This document shows, piece by piece, positions 1 through 9,088 of a DNA stretch of 64,000 nt. Numbering within the stretch: position 1 is the first letter of the stretch; each line of letters begins with the position of its first letter. A program made the translations under genes and the position numbers. The DNA is from Variovorax terrae. GTDB lineage: Bacteria; Pseudomonadota; Gammaproteobacteria; Burkholderiales; Burkholderiaceae_C. Location: positions 2,604,001 through 2,668,000 of the forward strand of contig NZ_JALGBI010000001.1 in assembly GCF_022809125.1 (NCBI RefSeq), given 5' to 3'. The notes beneath the pieces were generated by a model. That model did no database searches, had not been told where the DNA came from, and was given only the letters and a program-made list of their open reading frames with translations.

Positions 1-1748
1 GTCCAGTTCTTGCTGTTGAACACCTTGGCGATCTTGGCCGAGCTGTTGGTGGCGGCGGTCGAGTTCAGCAGGCCGGCGTAGCGGGCGCCGTCCGACGGGT
101 CGACATAGCCGCTCACGCGGCCGTTGATCACGTCCACGTGGTCCAGTACCGGCTGGTTCAGCGGCTGGGTGATGCTGACCTGCTTGAGCGACGGGTTCGG
201 GAACGAATACGGCGAGTTGTTGGTGCCGGGGGGATCGCGCAGCACCACCGTCACGACCAGGTCGGTGCCGGGGCGGACCACCAGCTTTTCGCCCATGGTG
301 GCGCAGCCGTCGATGCGCACGTCGCCGTTGGCGGCGGCCGCGTTGGCGCCGGCCTTTTCCAGCAGCGCCTTGCCGGCATTGCGCGGCAGGCCCGGGTGGG
401 CGGCGCAGACGGTGAACGACAGGCGGTCGATCAGCTGGCCGTTGGCGACGAAGCTGTTGCCGCTGCGCAGGCCGTCGATGATGCCGCCGGCGGTCAGGTC
501 GCCCTTGCCCTTGCGCACCATCACGAAGTCGCGAGTGTATTCGCCGGGGTAGAAGTCGGCGGTGGATTCGCGCTGGTCGGGGCCGAAGCTGCCGCGGTTG
601 TGGTAGTCGGAGCTGGCGAAGAACCACCAGTTGCGGCCTTCACCCAGCAGGGCATCCCAGACGCCGCCGACCTGTGCGGCATAGACGCCCGTGCCGCCAT
701 AGGTGCCGCCGCCGACGGCGCCGGTGCCGTAGCTGCCGCGGCCTGCCTCAGCCTGGTGGCCGGGCATGGATTCGAAGCCGAAGGCGATGCGCGGAGCGGC
801 GTTGTTGAAGTTGCGCAGGTGCTCGATGTTGAAGCCGCTGTTGCTGGTCGGGTTGTAGGCGCCTGCGCGCTCCAGGTGGGCCGGCACGAAGTAGCTGGTC
901 GAGGGCGCCTTTTCGTTCATCCACTTGATGCCTTCCAGGGTCTTGAGGTGCCCCAGGTTGGCGGTGGCGGAAGCGTTGGTGCCCAGGATCTTGCGGGCGG
1001 TGGCGTCCATCAGCGCGTTGTTGCTGCTGCCGCTGACCGAGCAGTCCCAGTTGTTGTTGGCGCCGCGGCTGGTGTCGGTGTCGCTGCGGTCGAAGCAGTA
1101 TTCGTACTGCGCCTGCAGGTTGGCATTGCCGCTGTTGCCCGTCGCCGGGAAGGGCAGCTGGCCGTTCAGCACCGTGGTCGAGATGTGCTCGTGGCCCGGG
1201 GCGTTCTGCTCGACGCCGATCCAGATCGGCTTCTTGCGGTTGCGGCTCTCGGCTTCGGTGATCGGGTACTGGAACTCCGAGATTTCCTGCCAGCGCCACA
1301 TCGCCTTGGTGGTGGCGGTGCCGTCGCCCTTGATGGCGTCACGGCCGATGGTGGCCTGCCAGGTCTGGTTGGGCCCCTTGCCGGCGCTGGCCGGCTGGCC
1401 GCCGCTGGGAATGGTGTCGCCACTGGGAATGCCCAGCGCCGGAGCGACCGGCTCGAACGGGTCTTCCGCCAGCGTGCAGTTGCGGGTGCTGCTGCCGCCG
1501 TGGTCGGCCTGCACGAACCAGTCGAGGTTGAAAGTGCCGGCCGACTTGTCGATCAGCTTCTTCATCGACAGCGTGCCGTCGGAGCAGGTGGTGTGGTTGT
1601 GGAAGTCGCCGGTGACGTAGGTGCCCGATGCCTTGGTGTTGGCACGGTCGGCGGCCTGGGCGGTTTGCGGCGCGATGGCCGGCAGTGCGGCGGCCAGGGC
1701 GGCCAGGGCCAGGGCGGTCTCGCGCATCTTGAAGGAAGTGTGCTTCAT
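1..1748 (-). CDS. Secreted PHP-domain protein (C-terminus beyond window)
   Basis: The gene enters from the left edge; 582 codons are visible and its 3' end is missing. The start is an ATG followed by a typical signal peptide (residues 1-33, Ala-rich core, cleavage near AQA-AD), so the product is exported. Residues 48-58 read DFHNHTTCSDG, the first metal-binding motif of the PHP phosphoesterase fold (His50, His52, Asp57), and Asp82-His83 fits the second. A later SSDYH motif probably adds another His. PHP proteins hydrolyse phosphoesters with two or three metals; the substrate here cannot be read. A lipoprotein gene lies 50 bp upstream on the same strand, so the two may be co-transcribed. Confidence 0.75.
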   Translation of the reverse strand, partial: MKHTSFKMRETALALAALAAALPAIAPQTAQAADRANTKASGTYVTGDFHNHTTCSDGTLSMKKLIDKSAGTFNLDWFVQADHGGSSTRNCTLAEDPFEPVAPALGIPSGDTIPSGGQPASAGKGPNQTWQATIGRDAIKGDGTATTKAMWRWQEISEFQYPITEAESRNRKKPIWIGVEQNAPGHEHISTTVLNGQLPFPATGNSGNANLQAQYEYCFDRSDTDTSRGANNNWDCSVSGSSNNALMDATARKILGTNASATANLGHLKTLEGIKWMNEKAPSTSYFVPAHLERAGAYNPTSNSGFNIEHLRNFNNAAPRIAFGFESMPGHQAEAGRGSYGTGAVGGGTYGGTGVYAAQVGGVWDALLGEGRNWWFFASSDYHNRGSFGPDQRESTADFYPGEYTRDFVMVRKGKGDLTAGGIIDGLRSGNSFVANGQLIDRLSFTVCAAHPGLPRNAGKALLEKAGANAAAANGDVRIDGCATMGEKLVVRPGTDLVVTVVLRDPPGTNNSPYSFPNPSLKQVSITQPLNQPVLDHVDVINGRVSGYVDPSDGARYAGLLNSTAATNSSAKIAKVFNSKNW

Positions 1749-1798
1749 GGAAAAAGTCCTGTGGTCGGTCAGAAATAAAGAGGGATGGCCGGCGTGGC

Positions 1799-2308
1799 TC
1801 AGACGGTGGGCGCCTGGGCCTGGTCGCCGTACAGGCGCACCTTGCTGTCCTGCAGCCTGACACGGGTGGTGAAGGTGGTGGCGGTGCTGTCAGCGTCGGC
1901 GTTGGTGACCGTGGCGGTCAGCGTGCAGAAGCCCTTGGCGTCGCAGTCGGTGATGGTGGCGTTCGACAGCGTCACGCCGGGAAACACCAGGTCCGGCGTG
2001 GTGGCACGGGCGGTGGCTTCCTGAGCCAGGTGGGCGCGGATCTGCTCCTTGGTGTAACCGGCGTCGAGGAAACTGTCGTCGATCGTGTCCAGGAACGCGG
2101 GGCTGGTCAGGCCGCTGTAGCTATTGAGCGCGGCCAGCCCGCCGCCGTAGCTGCTGATGAAGGCGGACTGCTGGGCAGCGGTGGGCGTGGCGCCGCCGCC
2201 GGACGGGGTGGTGGTGGCGAGGTCGCCATCACCGCCACCGCAGGCGGACAAGAGGGCCAGCAGGGCGGCGGCGGCCGCGCTGCGCAAAACGAATCGGTGC
2301 GGAACCAT
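1799..2308 (-). CDS. Small lipoprotein of unknown function
   Basis: This 169-residue protein starts with a positively charged signal peptide ending in a lipobox (LLSAC, Cys about residue 23) followed by a Gly-rich linker, so it should be lipid-anchored to the envelope. The rest is a small mixed alpha/beta domain. A CDAKGFC segment near residue 125 could form a disulfide. I do not recognise a family. It precedes the secreted PHP-domain gene on the same strand and diverges from a TonB-dependent receptor. The three may form one envelope nutrient-acquisition unit, which is inference from position. Confidence 0.7.
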   Translation of the reverse strand: MVPHRFVLRSAAAAALLALLSACGGGDGDLATTTPSGGGATPTAAQQSAFISSYGGGLAALNSYSGLTSPAFLDTIDDSFLDAGYTKEQIRAHLAQEATARATTPDLVFPGVTLSNATITDCDAKGFCTLTATVTNADADSTATTFTTRVRLQDSKVRLYGDQAQAPTV

Positions 2309-2420
2309 GTTTGAAAGCCTTTCCAGGAGGGTTTGAAATTTTTTTCAGACCTTCGGCGGGACGCCGTTGATCCAAATCTGTGGAACAAGTTCAGTCTAAA
2401 AACATGTCATTACGAAGGCG

Positions 2421-2437
2421 TGACGGTTCGATGACGG
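2421..2437 (+). promoter_or_regulatory. TGACGG direct repeat, 11-bp spacing (candidate activator site)
   Basis: TGACGG occurs at 2421-2426 and again at 2432-2437, one helical turn apart, in the gap between the divergent lipoprotein and TonB-receptor genes. A looser TGTCAT copy lies just upstream at about 2405. OmpR/PhoB-type response regulators bind 11-bp direct repeats like this. The match to a PHO box is only partial, so the regulator is unknown. Confidence 0.25.
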
Positions 2438-2529
2438 AGCTGGCACAAAAGGTGCGCGCAAGCCTTAATCAAATTGACATCAGCGGTATGAATAATTTGC
2501 TTTTCTTCCTACAAAATCGCAAAACAAAC

Positions 2530-4617
2530 ATGCCTCAGCCACTTTGCCGGCACCCTCTTTTGCTGGCTGCATTCCTGAATGGCGCGGCGTTCGCGCACGA
2601 CGCCCCTCCGGGCCACTTGCCAGAGGTGGAGATCAGCGGCCCGCGGGACGCCACCATCGGTAGCGCCGACAGCGCCAGCGAGGGCGCCGCCGACAAGCAA
2701 TCGTTCCAGTCACGCCCCAAGCTGCGGCCCGGCGACATCGTCGAAGCCGTGCCCGGCGTGGTTGCCACCCAGCACTCGGGCGACGGCAAGGCCAATCAGT
2801 ACTTCCTGCGCGGCTTCAACCTGGACCACGGCACCGACTTCGCGGTCACCGTCGATGGCATGCCGGTGAACATGCCGACCCACGGGCACGGCCAGGGTTA
2901 TGCCGATCTCAACTTCCTGATTCCCGAACTGGTCTCGGGCGTGCGCTACCGCAAGGGCCCCTACTTCGCCGACAGCGGCGATTTCTCGCTGGCGGGCAGC
3001 GCCAGCCTCGACTACGTCAGCGCGCTGGACGCGCCCTTTGCCGAAGTGACGCTGGGCTCGCACAACTTCCGCCGCCTGGTGGCCGCCGGGTCGCGCACGG
3101 TGGACGACCGCACCTGGCTGGGCGGCATCGAAGTCGAGGGCAACAACGGCCCCTGGGACGTGGCGGAGAACCTGAAGAAGATCAACGCGGTGGTGCGCTA
3201 TTCACAGGGCTCGCAGCAGCGCGGCTTCAGCGTCACCGGCATGGCCTACCGCAGCAGTTGGACCGCGACCGACCAGATCCCGCAGCGGCTGATCGACAGC
3301 GGAGACATCGGCCGCTTCGGCTCGCTGAACAACACCGACGGCGGCAGCACCCGGCGCCTCAGCCTGTCAGGCAAATGGTTTGACAAGGGACCGCAGGGCG
3401 ACACGCAGCTGGGCTTCTACGCCATGGACTACCGCTTCGACCTGTTCTCGGACTTCACCTACTTCCTGAACAACCCGGTCAATGGCGACCAGTTCGAGCA
3501 GGTGGACCGGCGCCAGGTCTATGGCGCGCATGCGTCACGCAGCATGGCCAACCGCGTGGGCGGGCTGAGCGGCCTGCTGAGCTACGGCGTGCAATGGCGC
3601 GGCGACCGCATCGGGCAGGTGGGCCTGTACAACACCGAGGCGCGCGAGCGCCTGTCCACCGTGCGCGACGACAAGGTGTCGCAGGACCTGTTCTCGGTGC
3701 ATGCCCAGCAACTGCTCAGTTTCACCGACAGGCTGCGCGGCTATGCGGGCCTGCGCGGCGACCTGCTGCGCTACGACGTGAAGGGCCGCGAGGCGGTGAA
3801 CGGCGCGGCCAACAGCGGCAGCGGCCACGACGCCATCGTCAGCCCCAAGTTCGGCCTGGCCTACACCGTCAACCCGGCGAACGAGCTGTATGTCAATGCC
3901 GGCGTGGGTTTCCACAGCAACGACGTGCGCGGCGCCACCATCCGCGTCGATCCGCAATCGGGCCTGCCTGCCGACCGGGTGCCGGCGCTGGTCAAGGGCA
4001 CCGGTTCGGAGATCGGCTGGCGCTACCAGCCCAGCGAAGACACCAGTGCCACGCTGGCGCTGTGGCAGTTGAAGCTGGATTCGGAGCTGGTCTACGTCGG
4101 CGATGCCGGCACCACTGAACCGGGCCGCGCGAGCCAGCGCAGCGGCGTGGAAGCCACGCTGCGCCAGCGCCTCAACTCGGCCTGGAAAGTCGAACTGGAC
4201 GCAGCCCTTTCACGGGCGCGGTTCCGGGGCGACGCGCCTGCCGGCGAAGGCAACTATGTCGACAACGCCGTCGAGCGCGTGCTGGCCGCCGGCCTGACCT
4301 ACCAGTCCGGCCCGCTCACCGCATCGCTGCGGCTGCGCTACCTGGGCCCTCGTGCGCTGGACACCCTCAACACGGTGCGTTCGCAGTCCGCGACCTTGCT
4401 GAACCTGGGGACCCGCTACCGGGTCAACCACCACCTGACCCTGGGCCTGGACGTGTTCAACATCGCCGGGCGCAAGGGCAACGACATCGAGTACTACTAC
4501 GCCTCGTGCACCGCCCGCGAAGTGGCGGGCGGCAACTGCGGTGGAGGTGTGGACGACCGGCATGTGCACCCGATGGAGCCGCGCACGGTGCGGATCAGCG
4601 CGCGAATGACGTTCTGA
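2530..4617 (+). CDS. TonB-dependent outer-membrane receptor
   Basis: I place the start at 2530. This ATG opens a short signal peptide ending near AFAHD and gives a 695-residue protein; the frame is open further upstream (to 2380) but that part does not look like protein. Residues about 50-180 form the plug domain (GDIVEAVPGVV, then a His/Gly-rich HGHGQGYADLNF segment). The remainder is a 22-strand-type barrel ending in an aromatic Phe (RISARMTF). The receptor should move a scarce ligand across the outer membrane using TonB. The ligand is unknown: His-rich plug loops occur in metal-chelate receptors, but that is weak evidence. A 220-bp regulatory gap separates it from the divergent lipoprotein. 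Confidence 0.9.
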   Translation: MPQPLCRHPLLLAAFLNGAAFAHDAPPGHLPEVEISGPRDATIGSADSASEGAADKQSFQSRPKLRPGDIVEAVPGVVATQHSGDGKANQYFLRGFNLDHGTDFAVTVDGMPVNMPTHGHGQGYADLNFLIPELVSGVRYRKGPYFADSGDFSLAGSASLDYVSALDAPFAEVTLGSHNFRRLVAAGSRTVDDRTWLGGIEVEGNNGPWDVAENLKKINAVVRYSQGSQQRGFSVTGMAYRSSWTATDQIPQRLIDSGDIGRFGSLNNTDGGSTRRLSLSGKWFDKGPQGDTQLGFYAMDYRFDLFSDFTYFLNNPVNGDQFEQVDRRQVYGAHASRSMANRVGGLSGLLSYGVQWRGDRIGQVGLYNTEARERLSTVRDDKVSQDLFSVHAQQLLSFTDRLRGYAGLRGDLLRYDVKGREAVNGAANSGSGHDAIVSPKFGLAYTVNPANELYVNAGVGFHSNDVRGATIRVDPQSGLPADRVPALVKGTGSEIGWRYQPSEDTSATLALWQLKLDSELVYVGDAGTTEPGRASQRSGVEATLRQRLNSAWKVELDAALSRARFRGDAPAGEGNYVDNAVERVLAAGLTYQSGPLTASLRLRYLGPRALDTLNTVRSQSATLLNLGTRYRVNHHLTLGLDVFNIAGRKGNDIEYYYASCTAREVAGGNCGGGVDDRHVHPMEPRTVRISARMTF

Positions 4618-4690
4618 GCCCGTTACAGGGGCTTCTTGCGGGCGCGGCGCGGCCTGGCCTAAACTGGCAGACACAACAAGGAGACACGCC

Positions 4691-5023
4691 GTGAGCACCA
4701 CCACGCCTGAAGCCGTCGACCCGCGCAGCTTCACGAGCTTTGCCGAGTTCTATCCGTTTTACCTCAACGAGCACCGGAATCGCACCTGCCGCCGCCTGCA
4801 TTTCCTCGGCTGCAGCTTGGCGCTGGTCTGCCTCGCCGCGCTGGCCGCCACCGGCCAGCCGCTGTGGCTGCTGGCCGGCCTGCTGTGCGGCTACGGCTTC
4901 GCCTGGGTCGGCCATTTCGGCTTCGAGAAGAACAAGCCCGCCAGCTTCAAGCGCCCGCTGTACAGCTTCATGGGCGACTGGACGATGTACAAGGATGTCT
5001 GGACGGGCAAGATCCCGCTCTGA
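4691..5023 (+). CDS. Mpo1-like (DUF962) membrane protein
   Basis: This 110-residue protein starts at GTG 4691, with AAGGAG about 8 nt upstream. It carries the DUF962/Mpo1-like pattern: an N-terminal FYPFYLNEHRN segment, a conserved His (RRLHFLG), two membrane helices (about residues 38-75), then GHFGFEKNKPASFKRPLYS and a GDW motif. Yeast Mpo1 is a 2-hydroxy-fatty-acid dioxygenase; the role of bacterial members is largely unproven. Length and motif order fit the family well. It is convergent with the CocE-type hydrolase, with only 18 bp between stop codons. Confidence 0.85.
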   Translation: MSTTTPEAVDPRSFTSFAEFYPFYLNEHRNRTCRRLHFLGCSLALVCLAALAATGQPLWLLAGLLCGYGFAWVGHFGFEKNKPASFKRPLYSFMGDWTMYKDVWTGKIPL

Positions 5024-5041
5024 GCCCGCCTCCACCTTTCC

Positions 5042-6895
5042 CTAATCCCGGGCCGGCACCATGGGCAGCAGCACCTGCGAGGGATGCTGCGCCGACAGAT
5101 GCAGGCTGTTGCGCGCCTTCTGCCGGGGTCCGGCGCTGCCCTCGGGCGCACCGGTGTTCGGGTTCACGTCGAAGCGCGGAAAGTTGCTGCTCGAAATGTC
5201 CAGCCGGATGCGATGCCCCTTGCGGAACAGGTTGGACGTCGGCATCGGTTCGATCGTGATCTCGGCCACCTCGCCCGGCGCCAGCCATTGCGGCTCCTCC
5301 CACGAGCGCCGGTAGCGGCAGCGCAGGATGCCGTCGGTCAGGTTCATCGCATAGCCCTGCGGGTGATCGGCGCTGGGCGGGTACACATCGATCAGCTTGG
5401 CGGTGAAATCGGTGTCGGGCGCGCTCGACGACACCCACAGCCGGATGCTCACCGGCCCGGTGATTTCAATGTCCTGCTGCAGCACCGGCGACTGGAACAC
5501 CAGCACGTCCTCGCGCTCCGCCAGCGGCCCGAAAATCGGCCCGGCACCGAACAGGCCGGCGTGGGTGCGCTGGTCGTAGGCGCCAGCCACCATGAGCGGC
5601 TCACCCGAGGTGATCGAGCCACCAACGGTGGGCACCGGGTGCGCCGGATCAAACTCGTAGCTCAGCACGGCCTCGTTTGCGGCAGGCTGCGTTGACAGCG
5701 TGCCGTCGGCGTGCAGGAACCAGGGCGTGAACCGCGTGCCGGGCAGCGGCCAGTCCGGGGCCGCATGCCAGCCGCCGCCGTGGTCCAGCCGCCCTTCGGG
5801 CGTGCGCCGCCCCGAGCCGCCGCCCATGCGAAAGTAGCGCACGGCCGCGTCCTGCCCGGGCGGCATGGGCCGCCCCTTGAGCCAGTGGTCGAACCAGGCC
5901 AGCCGCATCTGCACATAGTCCTCGGCCAGCGAACCGTCCAGCGTGGCCGCGGCCCCGAAATCGACGTTGCCCGCGTGCGTGACGCTGCGCTCGCCATGCG
6001 TCCATGGGCCGAGCGCCATGCGTGCCAGGCCCCGGGGCCGGCTGGAGATGCCGAGGTAGTTGTCGGTGGTGGTCTGGGCGTAGGGATCCCACCAGCCGCA
6101 CAGCAGCATGACCGGGATGCCGTCGAACGCATCGTAGTGCCCTGCCGCGTAGAGCTCGGGCTGGCGCCAGTAGTCGTCGAAGCTGCCGCGCTCCCACTGC
6201 TCGAACAGGTACTCCTCGTACTCGGGCGCCCACTGCAGCGGCGAGTCGCCGCGCGTCCACGGCAGCCGCTTGAACCAGGCGCCGATGTCCGCCGCCGCCA
6301 GGGCCTGCTGCGCCGCGGCGTCGGACTGGTTGATGCCGTTCTGCGCATTGCGGAACGCCCAGGTGGCCTGCTTGAGCTCGAACGCTCCGCCATGCCGGAT
6401 GCCGCCGCGGAAGGCATTGGAAAACCCACCGCACTCGAGGAACATGGCCTTCAGCCCCGGCGGCCGCTGGCTCGCCAGCGCCGTCTGGGTGTGAGCCGCA
6501 TACGACAGGCCGTAGGTGCCGACGCGGCCGTTGCACCAGGGCTGGCCGGTGATCCAGGCCATCGTGTCGGCACCGTCGCGGGCCTCGCCCAGGTACTTGG
6601 TGAACTGGCCTTCCGAATCGAAGCGCCCGCGGCAGTCCTGCACCACCACGGCATAGCCCTGCCGCGCGAACCGGGCCGCCACTTCGCTCCGGCGCATCGG
6701 CCGCGGATCGGCGGCGCTGCGCTCGCGCCGGGTTTCGGCATCCTTTCCATAGGGCGTGCGTTCCAGCAGCACGGGCAGCGCTGCCTCGGCCGCGGGCCGG
6801 TACAGGTCGGTGGCCAGATGCACGCCGTCGCGCATGGCCACCCGCCAGGTGGTCTTGACGACGCCGCCGTCCAGGGTGATCGGTTCTTCGTTCAT
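5042..6895 (-). CDS. CocE/NonD family hydrolase (X-Pro dipeptidyl-peptidase type)
   Basis: This 617-residue protein has the CocE layout: an N-terminal alpha/beta-hydrolase domain with nucleophile motif GLSYAAH (Ser131), a helical cap, and a C-terminal jelly-roll (about residues 400-590). RDGVHLATDLYRP near residue 22 and QDCRGRFDSEG near 87 are typical. Relatives cleave acyl or amide bonds in esters, cocaine or beta-lactam precursors. It has no signal peptide and is probably cytoplasmic. It lies 12 bp downstream of a Bug receptor, itself 38 bp downstream of a porin. This suggests a porin-receptor-hydrolase route for importing and splitting one ester or amide; the substrate is unknown. Confidence 0.9.
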   Translation of the reverse strand: MNEEPITLDGGVVKTTWRVAMRDGVHLATDLYRPAAEAALPVLLERTPYGKDAETRRERSAADPRPMRRSEVAARFARQGYAVVVQDCRGRFDSEGQFTKYLGEARDGADTMAWITGQPWCNGRVGTYGLSYAAHTQTALASQRPPGLKAMFLECGGFSNAFRGGIRHGGAFELKQATWAFRNAQNGINQSDAAAQQALAAADIGAWFKRLPWTRGDSPLQWAPEYEEYLFEQWERGSFDDYWRQPELYAAGHYDAFDGIPVMLLCGWWDPYAQTTTDNYLGISSRPRGLARMALGPWTHGERSVTHAGNVDFGAAATLDGSLAEDYVQMRLAWFDHWLKGRPMPPGQDAAVRYFRMGGGSGRRTPEGRLDHGGGWHAAPDWPLPGTRFTPWFLHADGTLSTQPAANEAVLSYEFDPAHPVPTVGGSITSGEPLMVAGAYDQRTHAGLFGAGPIFGPLAEREDVLVFQSPVLQQDIEITGPVSIRLWVSSSAPDTDFTAKLIDVYPPSADHPQGYAMNLTDGILRCRYRRSWEEPQWLAPGEVAEITIEPMPTSNLFRKGHRIRLDISSSNFPRFDVNPNTGAPEGSAGPRQKARNSLHLSAQHPSQVLLPMVPARD

Positions 6896-6907
6896 GGGTG
6901 GGCCCGG

Positions 6908-7870
6908 TCAGTCGAGCTTGAGGTTGCGGTCCTTGACGAGCTTGGCCCAGCGTGCCGTGTCGTCCTGGATGAAGCGCGCCAGCTCCTGCGAGGTCGTCGG
7001 CGCAGGCTCGGCGCCCTGGGCGATCAACTGGCTTGCCACCTCGGGATCGCCGAGGGCACGCTGCAACATGGCGCTGGCACGGGCGATCACCTCTGGCGGC
7101 GTGCGGGCCGGCGCGAACAGCGCATACCAGATGTCGTATTCGAAGCCGGGCACGCCCGCCTCGGCCATCGTGGGCACGTCGGGCAGTGCGCGCGAGCGCT
7201 TCGCGCTGGCCACCGCCAGCGGCGTCAGCTTGCCCGCCTTGATCTGCTGGACCACGCTGGGCACGGCGTTGATGCCCAGCTGCACATGTCCGCCCACCAG
7301 CTCGTTCACGGCCGGAGCGCCGCCCTTGTAGGGAATCTGCACCATGCGCGTGCCGGTGGCCGCCTGGAACATCTCCATGGACAGATGGCCCGGGCTGCCG
7401 TTGCCGCTGGAGCTGTAGTTCAGCGACCCGGGGTTCTTGCGCGCCAGCGCAATCAGCTCCTGGACCGAGTGCGTGTTGAGGCTCGGGTGCGTCGTCAGGA
7501 TGGGGATGTTGATGAGCACGCGGCCCACCGGCGCGAAATCGCGCGCGGGGTTGTAGGCCAGCTTGCTGGACAGCAGCGGCGCCGTCACGATGCCCGAGCC
7601 GGCGCCCAGCAGCAGCGTGTAGCCGTCGGCGGGTGCCGCCGCCACGGCCTGCATGCCGGGCACGCCGGGGCGGTTGTCGATGATGACCGGCTGGTGCCAC
7701 AGGTCCGACAGCTTGCGCGCCACCACGCGCATGGCTGCGTCGGCCGCGGCGCCTGCGGGAAACGGCACCACGATGCGCACCGGCTTCTCGGGATAGTCCG
7801 CGGCTCGGGCGCCCGGCAGCGCCAGCCCCGCCAGCAGCAGGAGCATCAGGAATGGCTTGAATCTGTTCAT
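6908..7870 (-). CDS. Bug-family periplasmic solute receptor (TctC-like)
   Basis: This 320-residue protein has a signal peptide ending at ARA-ADYPEKPV, followed by the Bug signature: IVVPFPAG near residue 35, DNRPG near 67, ADGYTLLL near 82 and IPYKGG near 170. Bug proteins bind carboxylates or amides in a closed cleft and deliver them to a TctAB-type permease. No permease gene is nearby. The AGAAADAAMR glycine loop lacks the usual GG-D-x-x-AR wording, so ligand contacts may differ. It sits between the porin and the CocE hydrolase. Confidence 0.93.
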   Translation of the reverse strand: MNRFKPFLMLLLLAGLALPGARAADYPEKPVRIVVPFPAGAAADAAMRVVARKLSDLWHQPVIIDNRPGVPGMQAVAAAPADGYTLLLGAGSGIVTAPLLSSKLAYNPARDFAPVGRVLINIPILTTHPSLNTHSVQELIALARKNPGSLNYSSSGNGSPGHLSMEMFQAATGTRMVQIPYKGGAPAVNELVGGHVQLGINAVPSVVQQIKAGKLTPLAVASAKRSRALPDVPTMAEAGVPGFEYDIWYALFAPARTPPEVIARASAMLQRALGDPEVASQLIAQGAEPAPTTSQELARFIQDDTARWAKLVKDRNLKLD

Positions 7871-7908
7871 TGGAAGGCTCCAGGGTACATGCCGGGCGGG
7901 CCGGCGGG

Positions 7909-8922
7909 TCAGAAATCGTGGCGGATGCCTGCGCCGATCGCGCGCACGGCAACGTTGCTGCGGCTCGAATCGATGCCGTCGCGGTCGACGAAGGCCTGCA
8001 GCTCGGTGCGCTTGGACAGCGCATAGGTATAGGCGAGTTGCTGGCGCTTGCGCTGGCCGTTCAGGGAGGTCTGCACATCGCGCTGCATCACGTTGAGCAC
8101 TACCGCGTGCAGGCCCTGGCTGTACTTGGCGCCCACCAGCCGGTAGCCCACATCGGCGCGGCTGCTGCCGGGCTTGTTCTGGTACTGGTCGCGCCCGACC
8201 AGCACATACGGCTCGATCGCGCCGAAGCTGTAGCGCAGGCCCGCCTGCCACTTGCTGGAGAACTCGTTGAGCAGCAGCCCGCCCGGGCGCGTATCTTTGC
8301 CATAGCCGATGCCGGCGGTCCAGGGGCCGCTGGCGTAGTTCAGGCCCAGGTCCAGCGACTTGGCGCCGTTTTCCTCGTCGGGCGTCTTCGGGTCGCCGCG
8401 CAGGTAGTAGCGTGCACGCACGTTGAAGCCGCCCCAGGCCGGGCTCTGGTAGCCGATCGCGTTGGAGGTGCGGTTGCGCGCGTTCAGCATCGAGGTGCCG
8501 ATGGCCGTCGCGCCGGCGTCATTGGCGGCGAACGAGGTGATGGCCGTCACCTGCGAGTACAGCGGCGAGCCGGTCGGGTTGGCCGAATCCAGCCGCCCCA
8601 GCGCCAGCGTGCCATAGCTGCCGCGCAGGGCCACGTAGCTGTTGCGAAAGGCCGGCACGGTGGCGTTGCCGCTGTCCGCATCGATCCCCATCTCCAGGCC
8701 GAACAGCGCGGCAGCGCCGCCGCCCAGGTCCTCGCTGCCGCGAAAGCCCAGCCGCGAGGCATTGTCCCGCTCCTCCAGGACCCGGCTGCCGTCACCGTTC
8801 TTGAGGCTGTTGACGGTCAGGCGGATCTGGCCATAAACCTGCACGCCCTGCGCTGCCGCCTGCGACAGGGCTACCACCGCCAGGCCCGCGGCAGCCGCGG
8901 TGCGGATGAACATCTGCTTCAT
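7909..8922 (-). CDS. Gram-negative porin
   Basis: This 337-residue outer-membrane protein starts at 8922, with an AGGAGCGAG ribosome site just upstream. It has a signal peptide ending SQAAAQ, then VQVYGQIRL, the typical first strand of betaproteobacterial trimeric porins. SRLGFRGSEDLGGG near residue 57 is the usual second-strand signature, and the C-terminus ends in the assembly signal RHDF. It heads a three-gene run with a Bug receptor and a CocE hydrolase and diverges from a LysR gene, so it probably admits the substrate of that set. Confidence 0.93.
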   Translation of the reverse strand: MKQMFIRTAAAAGLAVVALSQAAAQGVQVYGQIRLTVNSLKNGDGSRVLEERDNASRLGFRGSEDLGGGAAALFGLEMGIDADSGNATVPAFRNSYVALRGSYGTLALGRLDSANPTGSPLYSQVTAITSFAANDAGATAIGTSMLNARNRTSNAIGYQSPAWGGFNVRARYYLRGDPKTPDEENGAKSLDLGLNYASGPWTAGIGYGKDTRPGGLLLNEFSSKWQAGLRYSFGAIEPYVLVGRDQYQNKPGSSRADVGYRLVGAKYSQGLHAVVLNVMQRDVQTSLNGQRKRQQLAYTYALSKRTELQAFVDRDGIDSSRSNVAVRAIGAGIRHDF

Positions 8923-9003
8923 TGAATCTCGCTCCTCGTGTTGAAAATTTGAGTCGGCGGATTCTCTGGCGGGGTGCGCACTCCCACAACGGTATGACGG
9001 TTG

Positions 9004-9019
9004 CGCATGACCCCATGCG
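9004..9019. promoter_or_regulatory. Inverted repeat CGCATG-N4-CATGCG, candidate LysR site
   Basis: A perfect 6-bp inverted repeat with centre ACCC lies midway in the 166-bp gap between the divergent porin and LysR genes. A second imperfect repeat (GATAGGGT-N6-ACCCCATC, 9059-9080, one mismatch) ends 8 bp before the LysR start. This fits a LysR regulator that activates the porin operon and represses itself. Binding is inferred from position and symmetry only. Confidence 0.4.
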
Positions 9020-9088
9020 ATTTGCGGCAGACTTGCCTCGGGCAGGCGCCCCTGCAAAGATAGGGTCGTTTCACCCCATCTTCAGCGT

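Noticed and set aside
5649..8026. Long open frames on both strands across the CocE-Bug region
   Set aside because: The CocE and Bug reading frames have intact active-site and receptor motifs; the others are low-complexity shadows.
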